Below are positions 47,454 through 58,900 of a DNA stretch of 64,000 bases, one piece after another. The notes beneath the pieces are model-generated. The model did not search any database and had not been told where the DNA came from. It saw nothing but the letters and a program-made list of their open reading frames with translations. The position numbers and the translations under genes are program-made. Positions within the stretch are counted from its first letter, which is position 1; each line of letters starts with the position of its first letter. Location of the stretch: NCBI GenBank assembly GCA_036852015.1, contig JAANDG010000149.1:186001-250000 (forward strand), written 5' to 3'. The DNA is from Pelodera strongyloides (lineage: Eukaryota; Nematoda; Chromadorea; Rhabditida; Rhabditidae).

Positions 47454-50400
47454 TTATGCACTCGTCTCGTCGTTTCCTATGTGGCTATCCTCATCAAAAG
47501 TGTATTCCACTCGTTGAGCAACGCCGGGAAACGGTTTCGGCTGTAGGCTTGTTGGCTTCTGGAGATTACCTGGCTGCAGACCTCCCTGGAAATAGGTTCT
47601 CTCTAATCTCTCTCTCTCCCTCTCTCTGAATCTTATGGTTCTCACTTTCCTACTCTCATACTCTCACTTTCTCTCTGTCTCTCTCTCTATCACCATATAT
47701 CTCAGATCCTTGCTCTCGTCCCCGGGGATGAAAGGCTCCTCCCGGGAGGTTTGTGAGCCTTCACCGGGGCTCACACCGGTATTTGGTGAAATAAAATGAC
47801 ACATTTTTATGAATGTAGCTTTGACAAATACCTGTTCTATATCCACTTCTTCAGACACAGACTTCTTCGTGTAGGCTTTCATGTTGCACGTCTCCTGAAA
47901 TATCACTAATCGATATGGGTCAACCGGTAAACACAGAGAAATAAACTAGTTGATCAATAGGAATTTGTGTTCTTATTAAAGCGAAATACCGGCCGATTTT
48001 TGAAACACATCGAGCACACCAGCATTCTTATGCAGCCTATGCAAAAGAAATAAATTACAAGAAAAAATCGAGCTGAATTCGAGCAAATTAGCATAAATAC
48101 GTAAGAATTCAGCCGTCCGCGATGCGTTTCAAAAACCGGCCGGTAATTCGTTTTAAAAGGAATGTCAAGACTAATTCACAGAGATTCTATAACGCGCTAT
48201 CAAAAATACCGTAGTTTTAAAAACATCGAGTTACAACGCGTTTAGTACGCATCTTTCATTACTAGCATGCATCTAGTATGCATCTTTTTTCTCTTTCCCT
48301 CGCCGCGCTCCTCTTTTAATGTGAATTTAAGCGGTCCCTCGTACATCGAAACGGCTAGTATTGTACGAACGAACGGTATCCATTGAAGGAATTTTTTTAG
48401 AGGGGTTTGAAATTCTTTTCTTCTTATTTGTTTATTTTTATTTTCACTTTCCTTTCCTTCAAAACGTAAGCTTTTTTTTGAGCCCAACATGCAAAAACCG
48501 GTTGATATTCCCTTTAACATTTCCAAACAATATTCCTAATACCTTTCCGTATAACTCTTGCTATGAACTTTCATATTTTTGTATATTTTATTAGATTTCT
48601 GTTTTTAATACATCAGGCTACGGCTTACAGTAGCACGTTCCGGAAAAAGTCAGTCAATAAATTCTGACAGTAAACCTGCACAACCTACAACGTGCAACCT
48701 ATCTTACAAACCTTGAGTAGCAATCTCGGCTTTCTCTGCGTCTCCGTGCCCTCCGTGGTGAATTCCACACTCTCGTCGTCCTCCTCGCTCGTCTCGACTC
48801 TCTCTCGCCTCACTCCGCGACTCACGTCCAATTGCAAGCGTGTGAGCAAGTCAACGTGACGACGCTGTGATATGCAAATAAATCACTAAAACATCAAAGC
48901 GGTAAAAGTCGGTTTTTGAAACGCATACTGAACGTTGTATTCCCAAGTAGTATATGCAAGTATACCAATCTAATACTACTGATTGCTGATTATATTAATT
49001 TGCACACAACATATGGGGATACAGTTGTGCACCTTTCGAAGCAGGTGTACAGGCGTGCTCATGCGTCCCGTAGCTTCTTAAACTCGACACTATTACCATG
49101 TGTTAACATGTTTTGGGTTATGTTATGAAAATTAATAACAATTCGTTTTTTTACAGTCCAAAATTCTGTGGCTACGTATGATAGGCACAATAATAATATG
49201 TGGACAACTCTTGCTGCGTGCAAGCGGCGTGGAAAAAAATAGCACGCCGATGATTAATGGCATGCAACTTTCCCGCCGCCGTGAAGAAAAACGGTTGCCG
49301 TTTGAACGCCACAAAGTTGCCGCTTGTTCGCCGTAGTCACGGCACTTCGCCCCGGACATTTGGCATGCAAGCGGCGTGATAACGGAGGGCAAGTTGCACG
49401 CCAATTCCATTCCGCGTGGATTTTTGCACGCCACCACGTTGCCAAATGGACTTTGCACGCCGTAAGGTTACCGCTTGCACCCAACTTTCATCTGCGCATC
49501 TAATCTCTTACCTGGCGTATCGCTGGGTCATGAATTGACTGATAGTACCCATTCACTCGGTCATTCGCGCCAACGTTCTATATAATTAATGTTAATAAGT
49601 AATGATTCCTCTCTCTCTCCCTCTCCCTCTCTCTCTCTCCTCTTTTTCTCTCTCTCTCAATGAAGGAAGGGAAAAAGAAACCAGACTCTATAATGGTGAA
49701 AACACGATGTAACAGCGAGCATACACATTGTTTTGAGTCGTTGATTCGTGGTTAATCTGAACCCATTTTCGAGAAATTTTTTTTTTGTGAAACCTCTGTC
49801 AAGAAATTATAACTGAGTCCGTAGAATTTCTCGTGGAATTTCTCCTGTAGAATTTCTCGTGGCCGATGTGGTGCGTATTTCTGAGATAGAGCCTGAAAGA
49901 GAGCTTCGTCACCTAGGGTATATACAGGAATGTGCCGCGCAGTGTTACCCTTTCCGAAGGCCTAAGTGAGGGCCTGAGCTCAGAGTCTAAGGCTTAGCAT
50001 CTGAGCTCAAGCCTCCTTGTAAGCCTAGGCCGCATCCTGAAGTTCTAAGCCTGAAAACGAACCTGCAAATCATCCCACTTTGGTTTCTCTTCTCTGGGAA
50101 GCACCTTTGGCATCGGACGATTGACGTACATCATTTTACTAGGCCACGATTCGGATAGGAGCTGAAGTTAAGCAGTTAGCGGAGGGTTTACATTATCCAC
50201 ATACATTTCCCTTTCTCACTCACTCGCTCTCCTCCTCTGCTTATCTCTCTCCTTCACTCTTTCTCTCTTTCTCTCGTTCTCTCCTTCCCTGAAACAAGTT
50301 CTGACCAGAATCCTGCGACAGCCAACCGAGCTCGTCGCCTTTTTGGGCTCTTGATAACTGAAACTAGAATTTTAAAGTGAAAATTGTAAATTTTTTATGA

Positions 50401-53400
50401 GGATCTTAGGAAGCTCTTCCTAATATGCTCAACTAATTTTATTCATAATGGAAAATCGTGGGCATATGTGCTCAAAAGTACGCAGTTTGTCAAGGACCGT
50501 CCTTACCTATTATAAAGATGTGGCGGTCCCGTCTCCGGGACATCTTCCTCAGACACCTCCTTCTCCTCCTCCTCGTCCTCCTGCTCATCCTCAGGCTCCG
50601 TCTTCTCGACGTCCCCGTCGTCCTCCTCGTGGTCAGTTTCATGCTCCTCGTCGATATCATCCTCCGCATCCGCACGGCTCGTACAATCAGGCGACGTCGA
50701 CGATTCTGCACCGGACTCCGATGGGTTACTCCGCAGATCGGCGCCTCCTTCGTACCTGCAAGTGCTTACTTTTCTACAAGAGATTTTCTATAAGCGGTAC
50801 TCCTTTCACACTGCTCATGAGTTCTGCGGAACACGCCAAAAGTTTTGAACGCGGTATAAATTTGCCAAAAAAAAAGTTGTACACGCACAACTTTGAAGCG
50901 TAAAATTATTTTTCATACTCACCTTATCGACGATTTCTTTGCCGACGCGTTTGAGGTCGTCCGCGACGTGCTCGGCGTCAGCGATGTCGCATTGGACGAG
51001 GACCTGGATCTCGTCTTGGTCACTGTGGTCACCACCTGCACTTCCTCTTTCTCGCTCTCCTCCTCGCTGTCTTCTTGTACTTTGACGGTCTGAAACGAAC
51101 AAGGTGAAGCGGTGGCATCTCCAAAGGAATCAGATTCCAACAGATCAAATTCCATAATAGAATTTTATTGAATTCCATATAGAACACAATTAAAATATAG
51201 GGGTCATTGGATAAAACTAACGCTACGCTACTACTACCGAAAACTCCTACAAAAGTTATAAAAATACGTTGGTTATATAAATTTATGGTTTTCCTAGAAT
51301 TTTACCGTAATTTCAGTAAGTTTTAGTGATTTTCATTGTAGTTCTTGGTAGTACTATTTTATTCAATAAGCCCACTAGGTACACGGTCGCCAAGAAGGCT
51401 TGGTAAAGCTACTTTATACTTCATAGATCCGGTCTCCCCGAGGGCTCCCCAGTGAACATTTTTCCCAGAGTGGTGAAGCTGAAAATCACCACAACGTACC
51501 ATCACAGTTTCTTCTCTAACTCTCTTTTCCTCTTCTATCTTTTCTCTGTGTCTCTTCTCCGCCGCAATCTTTTCGGCGACCAATATTTCGTCTACGTCCA
51601 CATGAAAACTTGGGCGTTGTGACTGCGGACGTACACTAAATCAAAGTTACGCTCAGACTTAGGTTTAGGCTTAGTCTTAGGCTTAGCCGTTTTCTAAAAC
51701 AAATCACTAAATAAAATTTAAGTAAGACCTTAGTAATTATATATATTCTCAGGTCACAGAATCAGTCCCATATATATCCTATATTGTAAAAGCCCCGAAA
51801 TAACACGTTTTCTATGAGTCTATGAGATGCAACGTGCATAACTTGAATGGGGGGGGGGCCTTGTGAAACGTATGTTTGACAACTGTATTCCAATGCATTA
51901 TGCGAAATTATGTGCTCTTCCGGCATACAAGGGGCAGAACTTTGCTTATAATACATGAGAATATCCATCATTCGTTTCACACCCCCCCCCCCCATTATGC
52001 TTAGTTTTTTATTCTAATTTATGTTCATTTGTATAAGCTCATGAGAATGGTGGTCTACTCGATGTGTTCAAAAACCGGCCGGTATTTCGCTTTAAACCTG
52101 AAAATCTTACATGGACACTTTAACATCCTGAATTACTTTCCAGTTCGGCTGTTTGGAGTTGAGCACCCAGTTGAACAAAGAGAATATTGGGCCGATCTGG
52201 TAGGCGGAGCTGGAATAAATTAATGATATAGAGACAACAAACTACAAGTTACAAGGATGCAAACTTTGACTATGCTACAGACTATAGACTACAAATACAT
52301 AAGTGAGAGTGCATCCTATACACCGCAGTTTCTAGAGAAAAACCGTATTTCTACAATTTACACCGCTGACCACAAACTGCAAACAGGTCAGAACGTGTCA
52401 GGCGACTTCGCTGATGAGAACACATTAAAAACAAAGTGAACATGAGGATGAGACCGCTTCAACTACGGTAGTCAAGTTTTTTTACGTTGCGGTATTGCTT
52501 TGCATGTGAGACAGTGAGCAAATTTCAGACTGCAGTCTCTCTGCTGGACTAAAAGCTGGTGAGTACAAGCTACACGCTATATGACTTGGAAATTAGCATA
52601 CGCTGACGGGTCCCGTGAGCGTAGAAGGTCCATTATCACGCCGATTGCTCTATAGCCGCACGACCAATTGTCCATCTGATAATGATTCTACGATAAAGAA
52701 TTATCAGAAGCTACTCCGTAGACACATTTTGTAGTTTTGTAGTTTGTATGGACTGCATAAACTGAAGCTATTTAGACTACTGGAATGAACTACAGACTAC
52801 AAATGTAGGAGCTATGGATGTACATAGTACAAACTACAAAGTTCAAACCTGTGGTTCAATGTCCATCAAGAACCGTGCGGACACTCTCTTGGGTCCCAGG
52901 CCAAAGTCCAGGTTCCCATATAAGGCCAGGAGCTGCTGGGCAAGCGAGGCGGGAAGTAGATCCCTGAGCTCCTGAGGACTATGTACTGTGTTCTCATTCA
53001 TAAGCGGGTCGTAGACGAGAAGATACGGCCTCCCGTTGATGCCCCACTTGAGGTGGGTCTGCAATATGGGGGTTCTGGGTGGCCGAGTGGATAGAGCGTC
53101 TGACTACTAAGCGAGAGGTCAGTAGTTCTAATCTGCTCCGTGTGAAAGTAATTTTTCGCTTCATGTCAGCATTGGCTTACTTAGGCACCCGTTTGCCTGG
53201 CGCGCCAACGGCACACCGGTGAAGTTAATGTCCGGGAAGAACACAGGAGCTTTTTGGGTCTGGTCATTTTAATGACAATAATTATGATAATTGCAATCAC
53301 CAACCACGACAAAATGCACACGGGCTTCATCGTATAGTATCTGAATGAAGTCTCGTTTTGGTTGGATAACACTTCGGCAATAGTCGGGCTCGCGCTAAAA

Positions 53401-55719
53401 TATTTTGTCCTTATTATTGTAAATTTTTATTTTATTCGTTTATTGATTTTTATTTTATTTTATTTTTATTTTTCATGGATGCAGCCACGCGTAGGGGATG
53501 GGCAATTATTTCCACCTAAAAACTCAAAAAGGTTTTTGAGTAAATGTAGCAGTTGGAAACAAGTATTGTATTAAGTCAATTATAAAAGTGAAGGGAGAAA
53601 TATACATTTATTCTTATTTCATTGTTTTCCACAAATATTCTTATAATTATCCTTAAAGCGAAATGCCAGCTCCTTTGGAAAATTTGCATATGATAAGCAA
53701 ATCCTATGTATCCTATGCTAATTTTGCGCGATCGTCCACGGCTATCGCGCAAAATTAGCATAGGATACATAGGATTTGCTTATCATATGCAAATTTTCCA
53801 AAGGAGCTGGCATTTCGCTTTAAAGCGAATATGTAGGCACTCAAAATGAGCAAAACAACTGCGAAACTAGAGTTTCCACACCAGACATGAATTTAAGTAG
53901 GCGACTGAATATGTAAATTCGAATATTCTCATTTGCGTGCAAATATGTCGCTGTTGCATGCTATATGCCGATGTATGCACACATATGCTAAATTTTTTGC
54001 TCCATTGACACTGCCGTGTAAGCCAGGGTGTCAGTAAACGCGTTTACTATGGAAAAGGTGAACTTAGAAAATCATTTTCTTTTAACTGGGAAACTTTTAA
54101 CAATTTTTGTTGTTGTTTCCTTAATGGGGAACACACATTATATTAATACAGATTAACTTCAAAAAGGGCATACATATTCCCTTTAATCTAATCAAAAATG
54201 CCCCCAACAGCCAATCATAGGTGGACCACCCTAGTGTTTTCTAAAAGGCATCGAGGGTCCCGGCGCGACAGTCATCGATGAAAACTACGGTATCGAGGGT
54301 GTTTAAAATGTTACCTGGCTAAAGCAATAAGTGTATGTTGGAAAAGGACGAAATTCTCTGTTTAAAAACGCTTTTTGCTGGAAATTTCTTCAATAGTCCG
54401 GTAGAAAAGGCTTTAATCTATCAGAAACTATGCATAACATTCAAAGTTTCTAATGAATAGCGGACATACAAAAATTTCAAAGTTTTGCCTTTTTGGAGTA
54501 CCGTTTTCTCAAAAAGTAGCTGCGTTCATTCGCGTTGCGTGTGATGAAATTGAGTGTTCAAATTGCCCTCTTTTCGCAGAAGTGAGAATCAAAAGCTTGG
54601 TTGGGGACCAATTCTAGGGACACAATTACTCGGCAGTGGGACAGCGTCTCAGGGCTAGAAAAAAAACTTCTAATAGTTGGGGGAGCGCTAAAAGTTACTA
54701 TGGGGGTTTTGCAAGTATACCAGAAATTCGGTGTCATTCTGTCAATACTAACGTATTTCTGCCCGAAACTTGCATATATAATACGAATAATTAAAAACAT
54801 ATTCTCTTGTAGTTCCAAGATACGGTAAATTTTCGGCATACTTGGAAACCCCATTACACCATTACGCGTATTATGTGCCCATCGCGCGGAACACAAATGA
54901 GACCCTGGATTTTCTGCATGGTTTCCTGTGTGTGATGATGTTATGTCTTAATTTCACGAATTACGGCGATATATTTTCTCGGAATAGCCAATCTCATCAA
55001 ATAGTACACAGATGTGAAAATTCACCATTACTGATTGCATTGTTAAGAATCCATCTATTTTCCGCGGACTTGCTGCCTGTACTTTAGAGCAGAACTCATC
55101 CAAAAGGTCATCGGGTAATTGATCTCCACATTGTATCTAAAAGAATGGAGTTTGCGAGAGCGCGGCGACGCCCTCGCACACTTTATGTGTTCGACCAGAA
55201 GCAGCCGTGTGCGAGGCGGTGGTTCAGCCGCAATCTGAGTGTTCCATGTGATGTTCAACTTACTGCATTAACATAGTGGCTGATGTGAAAAATTTCCAGC
55301 AAACATGCCTGGCCCTTTAGTAACTATTGCTACTTTGTTGACCATGTAATACATGTACATGAATTCATGAATTTATTGAATATAAGAAAAATTCCGACCT
55401 TGACTCCGGCCTTCACACACAATTGTACTTCCACTACTTCTTCCACACTGAAACATCAATGACTAATAACCATAGAAGATCCTGAGTCTCCCCCAGTGCG
55501 GGTGGCTCGTCGCAATGCTACCAAGGTCCCACAGGTCAAGGGTGTGCGGATAGTGCGCCAGGAGTGCGCGAACATGAGGGCACCCTATTTGCTATATTTT
55601 ATGTCTTCCCACGGAAGTGGTGCGCGGCCCAGCCATGGCCCAATCTCGCACAGTGTTTCACTACCACAGTCTAAATACTCATCACGCTCATTTCTACGAA
55701 TACTTTTGATAAGAGTATA
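47454..55719 (-). CDS. Unrecognised multi-exon protein with coiled-coil and acidic segments
   Basis: I do not recognise this protein. Exons from 5' to 3' are 55613-55719, 55399-55447, 55083-55136, 52849-53058, 52137-52209, 51500-51622, 50923-51089, 50507-50755, 50306-50357, 50063-50161, 49794-49892, 49512-49577, 48712-48864, 47832-47894 and 47454-47585 (stop TAA). Phases agree at every junction except between 52849-53058 (phase 0) and 52137-52209 (needs phase 2), where a small exon must be missing. Total is about 565 residues. The order is: a hydrophobic, globular-looking part (WGINGRPYLLVYDPLMNENT; SAYQIGPIFSLFNWVLNS); a charged helix likely to be a coiled coil (EILVAEKIAAEKRHREKIEE); a Ser-rich segment; a very acidic segment in 50507-50755 (EEDDGDVEKTEPEDEQEDEE); and conserved-looking short blocks (KYAPHRPREILQEKFHEKFYG). 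The 5' end is not found and may lie beyond the satellite array. The first exon (donor gtggga at 55612) is the least certain. Confidence 0.72.
47605..47694 (-). repeat. CT microsatellite in an intron (GA on the sense strand)
   Basis: Starts about 20 nt upstream of the acceptor of the last exon (47454-47585). Confidence 0.85.
47976..48156. mobile_element. 181-bp TTAA-bounded element (TTAAAGCGAAATACCGG family)
   Basis: Termini TTAAAGCGAAATACCGGCC and GGCCGGTAATTCGTTTTAA. It lies in the intron between exons 47832-47894 and 48712-48864. Confidence 0.92.
48896..49050. mobile_element. Fragment of a TTAAAGCGGT-family element
   Basis: aaagcggtaaaagtcggttt matches the left end of the 17639-17811 family. 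The right end decays after catatggggatacagttgtg. It begins 32 nt upstream of the acceptor of exon 48712-48864. Confidence 0.6.
49608..49659 (-). repeat. CT microsatellite in an intron (GA on the sense strand)
   Basis: Interrupted (CT)n run about 30 nt upstream of exon 49512-49577. Confidence 0.88.
50215..50285 (-). repeat. CT-rich tract in an intron (GA on the sense strand)
   Basis: Interrupted (CT)n run between exons 50063-50161 and 50306-50357. Confidence 0.8.
51830..52095. mobile_element. Composite of TTAA-family fragments with G/C homopolymers
   Basis: The right part (about 51985-52095) matches the TTAAAGCGAAATACCGG family and ends GGTATTTCGCTTTAA. The left part carries a G run (51850-51858) and an inverse C run (51981-51993) bounding another decayed inverted copy. 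The right edge lies 41 nt from the exon at 52137-52209. Confidence 0.65.
53076..53142 (+). repeat. tRNA-like segment (SINE head type)
   Basis: gggtggccgagtggatagag is a good A-box/D-arm. gagaggtcagtagttctaat holds a degraded B-box. The layout (GGCCGAGTGG, then GACTACTAA, then GAGAGGTC) resembles tRNA-derived SINE heads. It lies about 18 nt from the acceptor side of exon 52849-53058, antisense to that gene. Confidence 0.5.
53653..53823. mobile_element. 171-bp near-perfect palindrome bounded by TTAA
   Basis: Arms of about 75-80 bp (TTAAAGCGAAATGCCAGCTCC... and inverse) are almost identical around a short centre (gatcgtccacggctatc). Same family as 8174-8340. It can fold into one long hairpin. 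Confidence 0.93.
53820..54186. mobile_element. 367-bp TTAA-bounded element, copy A
   Basis: Starts TTAAAGCGAATATGTAGGCAC and ends CATACATATTCCCTTTAA, giving inverted termini of about 17 bp. The interior is not palindromic and has no long frame. The inverted copy B is at 60469-60834. It shares its left TTAA with the palindrome before it. Confidence 0.92.
54656..54855. mobile_element. Decayed inverted element (ggggttttgcaagtata type)
   Basis: gggggttttgcaagtatacc at left is inverse to ggcatacttggaaacccc at right. The centre contains gtagttccaagatacggtaa. Related to segments near 950-1140 and 8806-9070. Confidence 0.6.
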
Positions 55720-55978
55720 CTGAAAATAAACCAAACCATTCTTTAATTTCCTCCATTGTTGGTGATCACAGAACTCTAAATATAACAGAAGGTTTATGTA
55801 AGTGCCTACAGTAAAGTTAGCGAACATGTAGTACATGATTATAGCCGTTTACGGTAAAAGGTCAAAAATTTGAAGACTGTATTTAGTTGACAAGTCTGTT
55901 TGTTGTCCAAACAATCTTCCCATAATTTGAATAGTCTGAGATGTTCCTATGCTAATATTCTTGCTGTTTGGGATAAGT

Positions 55979-58900
55979 TCTCAACAATGTGTTTCAAGAC
56001 AATATCTTTTTACTGTCTCAGCCTGTCTGACGTTATTTACGGTAGTTTACATATTCTTGGTGTCTGACATCTTACATTTATGGTCTTACATATTATTCTT
56101 AGTGTGACAACATCTTATTGTCTTATTGAACAATGTGTTTCATCAATATCTTTTTACTGTCTTCTCAACAATTCTTGTGTCTGACGTGTATATCTTTTTA
56201 CTGTTTGTCTGACGTTATTCTGTAGTTTACATATTCTTGGTGTCTGACAACATCTTATTGTCTTATTGAGGTATTTTGTGTTCTCAACAATGTGTTTCAA
56301 GTCAATATCTTTCTACTGTAGCCTGTCTGACGTTGGTAGTTTACATATTCTTGGTGTCTGACAACATCTTATTGTCTTATTGAGGTATTTTTGTGTTCTC
56401 AACAATGTGTTCAAGTCAATATCTTTTTACTGTCTCAGCCTGTCTGACGTTATTCTGTTAGTTTACATATTCTTGGTCTGACAACATCTTATTGTCTTAT
56501 TGTATTTTTGTGTTCTCAACAATGTGATATCTTTTTACTGTGTCTGACGTTATTCTGGTGTCTGACAACATATTGTCTTTAACAATGTCTCAGTCTCAGT
56601 GTCTGACGTTATTCTGGTAGTTTACATATTCTTGGTGTCTGACAACATCTTATTGTCTTATGAGGTATTTTTGTGTTCTCAACAATGTGTTTCAAGTCAA
56701 TATTTTTTACTGTCTCAGCCTGTTGACGTTATTCTGGTAGTTTACATATTCTTGGTGTCTGACAACATCTTATTGTCTGAATTTTGTTTCTCAACAATGT
56801 GTTTCAAGTCAATATCTTTTTACTGTCTCAGCCTGTCTGACGTTATTCTGGTAGTTTACATATTTTTGGTGTCTGACAACATCTTATTTTCTTATTGAGG
56901 TATTTTTGTGTTCTCAACAATGTGTTTCAAGTCAATATCTTTTTACTGTCTCAGCCTGTCTGACGTTGGTAGTTTACATCTTGGTGTCTGACAACATTAT
57001 TGTCTTATTGAGGTATTTTGTGTTCTCAACAATGTGTTTCAAGTCAATATCTTTTTACTGTCTCAGCCTGTCTGACGTTATTCTGGTAGTTTACATATTC
57101 TTGGTGTCTGAACATCTTATTGTCTTATTGAGGTATTTTGTGTTCTCAACAATGTTTCAAGTCAATATCTTTTTACTGTCTCAGCCTGTCTGACGTTATT
57201 CTGGTAGTTTACATATTCTGGTGTCTGACAACATCTTATTGTCTTATTGAGGTATTTTTGTGTTCTCAACAATGTGTTTCAAGTCAATATCTTTTTACTG
57301 TCTCAGCCTGTCTGACGTTATTTACGGTAGTTTACATATTCTTGGTGTCTGACAACATCTTATTGTCTTACTGATGTATTTTTGTGTTCTCAAAATGTGT
57401 TTCAAGTCAATATTTTTTACTGTCTCAGCCTGTCTGACGTTATTCTGGTAGTTTACATATTCTTGGTGTCTGACAACATCTTATTGTCTTATTGAGGTAT
57501 TTTTTGTTAGTTCTCTTGGTGTCTGAACATCATGTGTTTCAAGTCAATATCTTTTTACTGTCTCAGCCTGTCTGACGTTATTCTGGTAGTTTACATATTC
57601 TTGGTGTCTGACAACATCTTATTGTCTTATTGAGGTATTTTTGTGTTCTCAACAATGTGTTTCAGTTCAATATCTTTTTACTGTCTCAGCCTGTCTGACG
57701 TTATTCGGTAGTTTACATATTTTGGTGTCTGACAACATCTTATTGTCTTATTGAGGTATTTTTGTGTTCTCAACAATGTGTTTCAAGTCAATATCTTTTT
57801 ACTGTCTCAGCCTGTCTGACGTTATTCTGGTAGTTTACATATTCTTGGTGTCTGACAACATCTTATTGTCTTATTGAGGTATTTTTGTGTTCTCAACAAT
57901 GTGTTTCAAGTCAATATATTTTTACTGTCTCAGCCTGTCTGACGTTATTTACGGTAGTTTACATATTCTTGGTGTCTGACAACATCTTATTGTCTTATTG
58001 AGGTATTTTTGTGTTCTCAACAATGTGTTTCAAGTCAATATCTTTTTACTGTCTCAGCCTGTCTGACGTTATTCTGGTAGTTTACATATTCTTGGTGTCT
58101 GACAACATCTTATGTCTTATTGAGGTATTTTTGTGTTCTCAACAATGTGTTTCAAGTCAATATCTTTTTACTGTCTCAGCCTGTCTGACGTTATTTACGG
58201 TAGTTTACATATTCTTGGTGTCTGACAACATCTTATTGTCTTATTGAGGTATTTTTGTGTTCTCAACAATGTGTTTCAAGTCAATATCTTTTTACTGTCT
58301 CAGCCTGTCTGACGTTATTCTGGTAGTTTACATATTCTTGGTGTCTGACAACATCTTATTGTCTTATTGAGGTATTTTTGTGTTCTCAACAATGTGTTTC
58401 AAGTCAATATCTTTTTACTGTCTCAGCCTGTCTGACGTTATTCTGGTAGTTTACATATTCTTGGTGTCTGACAACATCTTATTGTCTTATTGAGGTATTT
58501 TTGTGTTCTCAACAATGTGTTTCAAGTCAATATCTTTTTACTGTCTCAGCCTGTCTGACGTTATTCTGGTAGTTTACATATTCTTGGTGTCTGACAACAT
58601 CTTATTGTCTTATTGAGGTATTTTTGTGTTCTCAACAATGTGTTTCAAGTCAATATCTTTTTACTGTCTCAGCCTGTCTGACGTTATTTACGGTAGTTTA
58701 CATATTCTTGGTGTCTGACAACATCTTATTGTCTTATTGAGGTATTTTTGTGTTCTCAACAATGTGTTTCAAGTCAATATCTTTTTACTGTCTCAGCCTG
58801 TCTGACGTTATTCTGGTAGTTTACATATTCTTGGTGTCTGACAACATCTTATTGTCTTATTGAGGTATTTTTGTGTTCTCAACAATGTGTTTCAAGTCAA

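Noticed and set aside
50923..51102. A second open frame across the acidic gene's exon (reading DEIQVLVQCDIADAEHVADD)
   Set aside because: It looks protein-like, but its phase does not fit the preceding exon, and joining to the next exon meets a stop at once. The frame starting TVKVQEDSEEE fits both neighbours.
55083..55258. Minus-strand 67-residue frame read straight through
   Set aside because: Only 55083-55136, in another frame, is supported by an acceptor and phase. The longer frame runs through the intron.
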